Shown piece by piece: positions 17,529 to 21,154 of a stretch of DNA of 21,154 bases; positions within the stretch are counted from its first letter, which is position 1, and each line of letters starts with the position of its first letter. Source of the stretch: an uncultured Coriobacteriaceae bacterium (GTDB lineage: Bacteria > Actinomycetota > Coriobacteriia > Coriobacteriales > Eggerthellaceae); assembly GCA_900552365.1 (NCBI GenBank), contig URZP01000016.1:1-21154 (forward strand), in the 5' to 3' direction. Below the pieces are notes generated by a model. The model was not told the DNA's origin and did no database searches. It saw only the letters and a program-made list of their open reading frames with translations. The position numbers and the translations under genes are program-made.

Positions 17529-17562
17529 ATCGTCTGCCGGTTCGCGAAATAAAGCTAGTGAG

Positions 17563-17601
17563 AGAATCGCCCGTGTGATTACGCGGGCGATTCTGTTGTT
17601 T
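17563..17601 (+). terminator. Strong terminator after the MATE gene
   Basis: AGAATCGCCCGTG (17563-17575) pairs with CGCGGGCGATTCT (17582-17594), 13 bp with one wobble and a 6-nt loop, followed by GTTGTTT. It is the most stable hairpin seen in the window. Confidence 0.85.
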
Positions 17602-17640
17602 CGGGCGTGTTAGGAACGTATAGGGAGTTAGTCGCAGCTA

Positions 17641-17670
17641 TTGCGCAGTTTGCCGTGCAGTGGGTAACAT
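17641..17670 (+). promoter_or_regulatory. Possible promoter of bioY
   Basis: TTGCGC (17641-17646) and TAACAT (17665-17670) are separated by 18 nt in the gap after the MATE terminator, and bioY must be started from somewhere in that gap. No BirA- or BioR-type palindrome is evident near it. Confidence 0.35.
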
Positions 17671-17713
17671 CTCGCTATTGCATTCGTTTCGACAAGCCTA
17701 AGGAGGCTTCAGG

Positions 17714-18289
17714 ATGAGTTCTGCTAGCAAGGTTCAACCCTTGACCGCAACCGCGTCGCGCACGCGTTCGCTTGTGTTCGTTGCTTTGTGCGTCGCGATC
17801 ATGGCCGTTTCCGCATGGGTCACAGTGCCTATCGGCCCGGTGCCCATCACCCTGCAGATGTTCGCCATCGTGTTCAGCATCCTGGTGCTTACGCCCAAGC
17901 AGTGCATCGCGGCTATTTGCTGCTACGTTTTGTTGGGTGCCATCGGTGCGCCGGTCTTTTCGGGCATGCGCGGCGGTTTCGGTGTTCTTGCCGGTCCGAC
18001 TGGTGGTTTCATCTGGGGTTTCATTTTTGGCGTGATCGTTGCTGCGGGTTTGCTTGCGCTGTTCCGCTCGCGCGGCATCGACAACGTCTTCGTTGCCGTG
18101 CTGGTTGGCGTCGTGTTCACGGTGGTTTCGTACGCATGCGGCACTGTTCAGTTCATGAGCATCGCCCACGTCGACATGATGGGCGCTCTTGCGGTGACGG
18201 TGTTCCCGTTCGTTTTGCTTGACCTGGGCAAGATCGTTTGCGCCGCCCTGGTTGCGCGCGTGGTCGTGCGCGCCGTTCCTACTCGCTAA
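17714..18289 (+). CDS. bioY: Biotin transporter BioY (ECF substrate-binding subunit)
   Basis: The 191-residue membrane protein has about six helices. It carries the BioY signatures VPIGPVPITLQMF (38-50), LGAIGAPVFSGMRGGFGVL (74-92), GPTGGFIWGF (94-103) and, near the end, FPFVLLDLGK (164-173). BioY binds biotin with high affinity. It works with the shared ECF energy module (EcfT plus two ATPases), which is not in this window, or perhaps alone as a low-flux uptake protein. AAGGAGG lies 7 nt before the ATG, an excellent ribosome site. It follows the MATE terminator and is probably transcribed alone. Its last 11 bp overlap the end of the convergent histidine kinase gene, and no terminator can be seen between them. 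Proximity to birA fits a biotin-scavenging role. Confidence 0.93.
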   Translation: MSSASKVQPLTATASRTRSLVFVALCVAIMAVSAWVTVPIGPVPITLQMFAIVFSILVLTPKQCIAAICCYVLLGAIGAPVFSGMRGGFGVLAGPTGGFIWGFIFGVIVAAGLLALFRSRGIDNVFVAVLVGVVFTVVSYACGTVQFMSIAHVDMMGALAVTVFPFVLLDLGKIVCAALVARVVVRAVPTR

Positions 18290-19310
18290 TCGAGGGGATG
18301 GCAACGATGAAGCAGGCGCCCCCGTCGGGGAGGTTCACTGCTTCGACGGTGCCGTCGTGGGCTTCGACGATCGACTTGACGATTGCGAGGCCAAGGCCCG
18401 TGCCGCCGGTGTTCCTGGCGCGCGAGGAGTCGGTGCGGTAGAAACGCCCGAACAACAACTTGGGATCGATATCCCCGAATCCAGTGCCGTCGTCCTTGAC
18501 TTGGATGACGGCATTTCCATGTAAGCCCGAAAGTTCGATGGTGATATGCCCGCCGGGCTCGATGAACTTGGTTGCGTTGGCCACCAAGTTGGTAAGCGCC
18601 TGCTTCATCATGTCGGGGTTGCCCAAGATGTCGGGTGCCTCGCCCACGACCTGAGCGTTTGCCTGGCTGTCTTCGATGATGGGGCGCAGGGCGTCAAGCA
18701 CGTCTTGCGAAAGCTCGCGAAGATTGATGCGCTGCAGTGCCATGGCGTTGTCGTCTTCTTCGATGCGACGCAAAGTGAGCAGGTCGTTGGTCAGGCGCGA
18801 GAGGCGTTCGCTTTCCGAGATGATGATGCCGCAGAACTTCGCATGAAGCTCGGGCGGTAGATCGGGGTCTTCCAGCATTTCGGCGTTTCCCCTGATGGCG
18901 GTAAGGGGTGTGCGCAGCTCGTGGGCGACATCGCTGATGAACTGCGACTGCACGTTCTCGCGGCGCGCAAGATCGCTTTTCCTTGAATCGGAGGTTTTGA
19001 TCAGGTCGCCGATAAGCTCGGACAGCTCGTCGCTTTCGCGCAGGCGTCCGTCTGGTTCGAACGATACCTCCTTGCCGTTCTTGTAGGCCTGGGTTTTGCC
19101 AATGAGCAACCTCAACGGCTCAGCCAGGCAGTGCCCGATAAGGATGCTGATGACGAAAATGAACAGCGCGATGGGTGCGATGACGAACACGCAGGTCCAC
19201 GGGACGCTGTACATGATCATGCAGAAGGCCAGCGCGATAGCGGAGCCTAGGATGCACAGAAGCAGCGACAGCAGGGCGAAGTATGTTTCCAGACGGCGCG
19301 TGGCGCTCAC
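18279..19310 (-). CDS. Two-component sensor histidine kinase with a minimal sensor
   Basis: The 343-residue kinase has two closely spaced membrane helices (about 12-33 and 38-60), leaving almost no outer loop. A HAMP-like segment follows (about 61-112). The phospho-acceptor box is SDVAHELRTPLTAIRGN, with H130. The ATPase domain has the N box with N245 (NLVANATKF), the G1 box DDGTGFG (273-279), the F box FGRFYR and the G2 box GGTGLGL (302-308), so it looks fully active. With so small an outer part, it probably senses something in the membrane or through a partner protein. The start is a GTG only 6 nt after the response-regulator stop. GAGGA directly abuts it, which is unusually tight, so translation probably depends on coupling. 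The partner is the regulator just upstream. Confidence 0.9.
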   Translation of the reverse strand: MSATRRLETYFALLSLLLCILGSAIALAFCMIMYSVPWTCVFVIAPIALFIFVISILIGHCLAEPLRLLIGKTQAYKNGKEVSFEPDGRLRESDELSELIGDLIKTSDSRKSDLARRENVQSQFISDVAHELRTPLTAIRGNAEMLEDPDLPPELHAKFCGIIISESERLSRLTNDLLTLRRIEEDDNAMALQRINLRELSQDVLDALRPIIEDSQANAQVVGEAPDILGNPDMMKQALTNLVANATKFIEPGGHITIELSGLHGNAVIQVKDDGTGFGDIDPKLLFGRFYRTDSSRARNTGGTGLGLAIVKSIVEAHDGTVEAVNLPDGGACFIVAIPSISE

Positions 19311-19316
19311 TCCTCG

Positions 19317-20009
19317 TTATTTCTTGAAGCGGTAGCCGTAGCCGCGGACGGTTTCAACGAGTGAGGGGTCGTAACCGGCTTGCTCGATCTTGTCACGCAG
19401 ACGCTTGATATGGGTGTCGACCGTTTTGGTTTCGGTGAGGTACTCCCAGCCCCAGGCGTCGCGCAGCAGGTCTTCGCGGGACACGACGTTGCCGGCGTTT
19501 TTCATCAGGCTGGCAAGCAGCTCGAATTCGCGCGGGGTAAGATCAAGCGCGCCGTTTGCGCCCTTCGCGGTGTGCGCGTCTTCGTCAAGGGTGAGGCCGC
19601 CCGCCGCGATGATGTGGGCGGATGCAGCGAAGTCACCACTGCCGCGACGGATAAGCGCATGAACGCGGGCGATGAGCTCGCGCACGCCGAAGGGCTTGGC
19701 CAGGTAGTCGTCGCCACCGATCTCAAGGCCGATGACCTTGTCGACTTCTTTGTCGCGTGCGGAAAGGAACAGGACGGGAGACGAGTTGATGGCGCGGATC
19801 TTGCGGCAAAGCTCAAGGCCGTCCATGCCAGGGAGCATGATGTCCAGGATATACAGGTCGTACCTGTTCTGCTTGATCATCTCGAAAGCGGTTTCACCGT
19901 TGTCGGCGACGTCGACCTGATAGCCTTCCTTCTTCAAAGCGTAGCTGACGAACTCGGTGATGGACGATTCGTCATCGACGACCAGGATGCGTTTTTGTGC
20001 TTCAGTCAT
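19317..20009 (-). CDS. OmpR/PhoB-family response regulator
   Basis: The 230-residue protein has an N-terminal receiver domain (about 6-120) with acidic pocket D12-D13, phospho-acceptor D56 in LDIMLPGMDG, S83 and K105. A C-terminal winged-helix domain (about 133-230) contains LTPREFELLASLM and THIKRLRDKIE, and ends in VRGYGYRFKK. It receives phosphate from the kinase encoded 6 nt downstream and binds DNA, typically direct repeats, as a dimer. The start at 20009 is backed by AGAGG about 8 nt upstream. A longer reading from 20048 would add 13 unfamiliar residues and run through an inverted repeat. It is divergent from coaX and shares a 134-nt control region with it. Targets are unknown, and autoregulation is likely. 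Confidence 0.93.
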   Translation of the reverse strand: MTEAQKRILVVDDESSITEFVSYALKKEGYQVDVADNGETAFEMIKQNRYDLYILDIMLPGMDGLELCRKIRAINSSPVLFLSARDKEVDKVIGLEIGGDDYLAKPFGVRELIARVHALIRRGSGDFAASAHIIAAGGLTLDEDAHTAKGANGALDLTPREFELLASLMKNAGNVVSREDLLRDAWGWEYLTETKTVDTHIKRLRDKIEQAGYDPSLVETVRGYGYRFKK

Positions 20010-20030
20010 TTCGTAGCCTCTCTTCGAAGC

Positions 20031-20054
20031 CGAACCTGCAGGGGTCAAGGTTCG
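20031..20054. promoter_or_regulatory. Inverted repeat in the shared response-regulator/coaX control region
   Basis: CGAACCT (20031-20037) and AGGTTCG (20048-20054) form a perfect 7-bp inverted repeat with a 10-nt spacer. It overlaps the -35 position of the coaX promoter and lies just upstream of the regulator's ribosome site. It could be an operator or, in the regulator mRNA, a 5' hairpin. Confidence 0.5.
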
Positions 20055-20064
20055 TTCTTATGGT

Positions 20065-20073
20065 TGCTATAAT
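20065..20073 (+). promoter_or_regulatory. Extended -10 promoter of coaX
   Basis: TGCTATAAT combines the TGn extension with a perfect TATAAT (20068-20073). No clear -35 is visible, as expected for extended -10 promoters. The 11-nt core GCTATAATAGC is nearly self-complementary, so a leftward -10 (TATTAT) for the response regulator may overlap it. Confidence 0.65.
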
Positions 20074-20143
20074 AGCGTTCCGAAAGGCGCACGTGCCGCG
20101 ACAGTTGCGCCGTCAACCGTATTCGAAAGGGTTTGTTGGGAAC

Positions 20144-20917
20144 ATGTTACTTGCCATCGATGTGGGAAACACTCAAACCGTGATCGGCGTCTACGACGGC
20201 GAGAACTTGGTTCATATGTGGCGATTGGGAACTATCAAGACCAACACCGCCGACGAGCTGCGTTTGAAGGCCCTTTCGCTTCTTAAGGCTGAAGACATTC
20301 CCGAAGAGGGCGTTCATGGCTCGGCGTTAGCCTCGGTTGTCCCCGCGCTGACCGATGCTTGGGTTGACGCATTGGAGCAGATGCTGGGGGAGGCCCCGCT
20401 GGTGTGTTCGGCGGAAACGGCCGGATCGCTTTTCAAGACCGATTACCCGAATCCGTCCGAGATCGGCGCCGACCGTATTGCCGATGCCGTTGCGGTGAAG
20501 AGCCGATATGGCGCGCCGGTTGTGGTGGTTGACTTCGGCACGGCCACGAACATCGAGGTCATCGACAAGAACGGCGTGTTCATCGGCGGCATCATTGCAC
20601 CGGGTGTTCAGACGTCGGCTTCCGCTTTGTTCTCGCATGCCACAAAGCTGGCGGCCACCGAGCTGATTGATCCCGGCACCGCTATTGGCCGCTCGTCTGC
20701 CGAGGCCATTCAGATCGGCATCGTCCGCGGTGAGGTTGCCCGCGTGGACGGTTTGGTAAGCGGCATCTTCAAACAGTTGGGCTACACTGCGCCGGTTGTC
20801 GCGACGGGCGGTCTTGCCGTGCGCGTCGTCAAGGCGTCAAGCACCATCACCGACACGAACTCGCAGCTGACGCTTGAGGGCTTGCGTTTGATCTTCGAGA
20901 GCGCGACTGCGAAATAG
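20144..20917 (+). CDS. coaX: Type III pantothenate kinase
   Basis: The 257-residue enzyme phosphorylates pantothenate, the first step of coenzyme A synthesis. It belongs to the ASKHA fold and, unlike type I enzymes, is generally not feedback-inhibited by CoA. It starts with the phosphate-loop segment MLLAIDVGNTQTVIGVYDG, with D6. It then has PSEIGADR (104-111) with catalytic D110, VVVVDFGTATN (126-136) for the metal/phosphate site, GGIIAPGVQTSASALF (148-163) and the C-terminal LTLEGLRLIFESA. The residue after DFGTAT is Asn, where many relatives have Thr. The start at 20144 matches the family start. The ribosome site is modest (GAAAGGG further up and GGG 3 nt before). The gene is divergent from the response regulator and probably transcribed alone. 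Confidence 0.92.
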   Translation: MLLAIDVGNTQTVIGVYDGENLVHMWRLGTIKTNTADELRLKALSLLKAEDIPEEGVHGSALASVVPALTDAWVDALEQMLGEAPLVCSAETAGSLFKTDYPNPSEIGADRIADAVAVKSRYGAPVVVVDFGTATNIEVIDKNGVFIGGIIAPGVQTSASALFSHATKLAATELIDPGTAIGRSSAEAIQIGIVRGEVARVDGLVSGIFKQLGYTAPVVATGGLAVRVVKASSTITDTNSQLTLEGLRLIFESATAK

Positions 20918-20923
20918 CGCGTG

Positions 20924-20940
20924 AACGGGTTTTCCGTTTC
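20924..20940 (+). terminator. Possible short terminator after coaX
   Basis: AACGG (20924-20928) pairs with CCGTT (20934-20938) around GTTTT and is followed by TC. Only 5 bp are paired, and part of it overlaps the repeat cluster, so this is a weak call. Confidence 0.3.
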
Positions 20941-21029
20941 GCGACTTCCCGCCGGATCGCCCGCGCACTGGTTTTTCTGCTGAGGCTCCTGTTGGATCGC
21001 CCGCGCACAGATTCTTCCGTTTTGCGACA
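20932..21029 (-). repeat. Tandem imperfect repeat of about 40 bp downstream of coaX
   Basis: GGATCGCCCGCGCAC occurs exactly at 20954-20968 and again at 20994-21008, 40 bp apart. On the outer sides, TTCCGTTTCGCGAC (20932-20945) and TTCCGTTTTGCGAC (21015-21028) match at 13 of 14 positions. Read on the minus strand this gives successive units of the form CGCAAAACGG, a short AT-rich stretch, then GTGCGCGGGCGATCC. No gene is evident from 20918 to the window end: the small minus-strand frames here have no ribosome site and simply translate the repeat. Confidence 0.7.
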
Positions 21030-21053
21030 TTTCAGCTTCTTTTGAACATGCAT

Positions 21054-21085
21054 GTGTTGCAAAATTGGCTGTACGTGTTGCAAAA
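21054..21085 (+). repeat. Two 11-nt direct repeats with 21-bp spacing
   Basis: GTGTTGCAAAA occurs at 21054-21064 and 21075-21085. The 21-bp period places both on the same face of the helix, as in tandem operator sites. The core also resembles the TGTCGCAAAACG edge of the neighbouring repeat units, so it may be part of the same element instead. Confidence 0.6.
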
Positions 21086-21131
21086 CGCCTGATCAGCGAA
21101 GGTGGTCATAATAAGCCGCCGAATTTATTCG

Positions 21132-21154
21132 CGCAAAACGGGAAAATTTGTGCA
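21132..21154 (+). repeat. Inverted copy of the coaX-downstream repeat, cut by the window end
   Basis: The last 23 bases match the reverse complement of 21004-21026 at 19 of 23 positions: CGCAAAACGG, then GTGC near the end. The copy therefore faces the opposite way from the tandem units and should continue past the window with a sequence like GCGGGCGATCC. Confidence 0.6.

Noticed and set aside
17529..17713. Biotin riboswitch or BirA operator before bioY
   Set aside because: No biotin riboswitch class is established, no long palindrome is present, and the local BirA has no DNA-binding domain.
20010..20048. Upstream start for the response regulator
   Set aside because: The extra 13 residues are not family-like and would be encoded across the inverted repeat. 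The ATG at 20009 has a proper ribosome site.
20932..21085. CRISPR array
   Set aside because: Too few units, imperfect copies, irregular spacing and no cas genes. The repeats differ internally and one copy is inverted.

Overview
The window is a stretch of high-GC chromosome. It looks like the core genome of an anaerobic actinobacterium of the class Coriobacteriia, probably Eggerthellaceae (Eggerthella/Slackia/Gordonibacter-like). That assignment is an inference. It rests on base composition, strong AGGAGG-type ribosome sites, the proteins' general resemblance to that group, and a tilS-hpt-ftsH-folP gene order. No rRNA, tRNA, CRISPR array, insertion sequence or prophage was found.

Layout. (1) 1-1970: a universal stress protein and a class I/II aminotransferase, both on +, each followed by a hairpin. 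(2) 1993-5847, minus strand: a four-helix YvlD/'phage holin 4-2' membrane protein and a very large ABC ATPase-permease fusion, apparently one transcript from a promoter near 5819-5847. (3) 5902-15882, plus strand: an RNA-modification, housekeeping and folate run of rlmD, an S66 (LD-carboxypeptidase/MccF-like) peptidase, tilS, maf, hpt, ftsH, a folP-folK fusion and birA. From hpt onward the genes are packed so tightly (1-nt overlap, 3-nt gap, 22-nt gap) that they almost certainly form an operon. (4) 16023-18289: a MATE-family transporter with its own AT-rich promoter and a strong terminator, then bioY. (5) 18279-20009, minus strand: an OmpR-type response regulator and its histidine kinase. The kinase end overlaps the bioY end by 11 bp. 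(6) 20144-20917: coaX (type III pantothenate kinase), divergent from the regulator. (7) 20918-21154: no gene, but a cluster of imperfect repeats including an inverted copy cut by the window end.

How the genes fit together. rlmD and tilS modify 23S rRNA and tRNA-Ile. hpt salvages purines. ftsH is the membrane quality-control protease. folP-folK carries out two consecutive folate steps. birA attaches biotin, and bioY is the substrate-binding subunit that imports it. No biotin synthesis genes lie here and this BirA lacks a DNA-binding domain, which suggests biotin scavenging without BirA repression. coaX starts coenzyme A synthesis.

Most of the window is ordinary housekeeping sequence, and I see no convincing new multigene system. 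The points most worth checking are the repeat cluster at 20932-21154, the degenerate repeats between maf and hpt, the roughly 660-residue outer domain of the ABC protein, the reverse-order folP-folK fusion, the missing TM1 acid in the MATE protein, and the inverted repeat between the response regulator and coaX.
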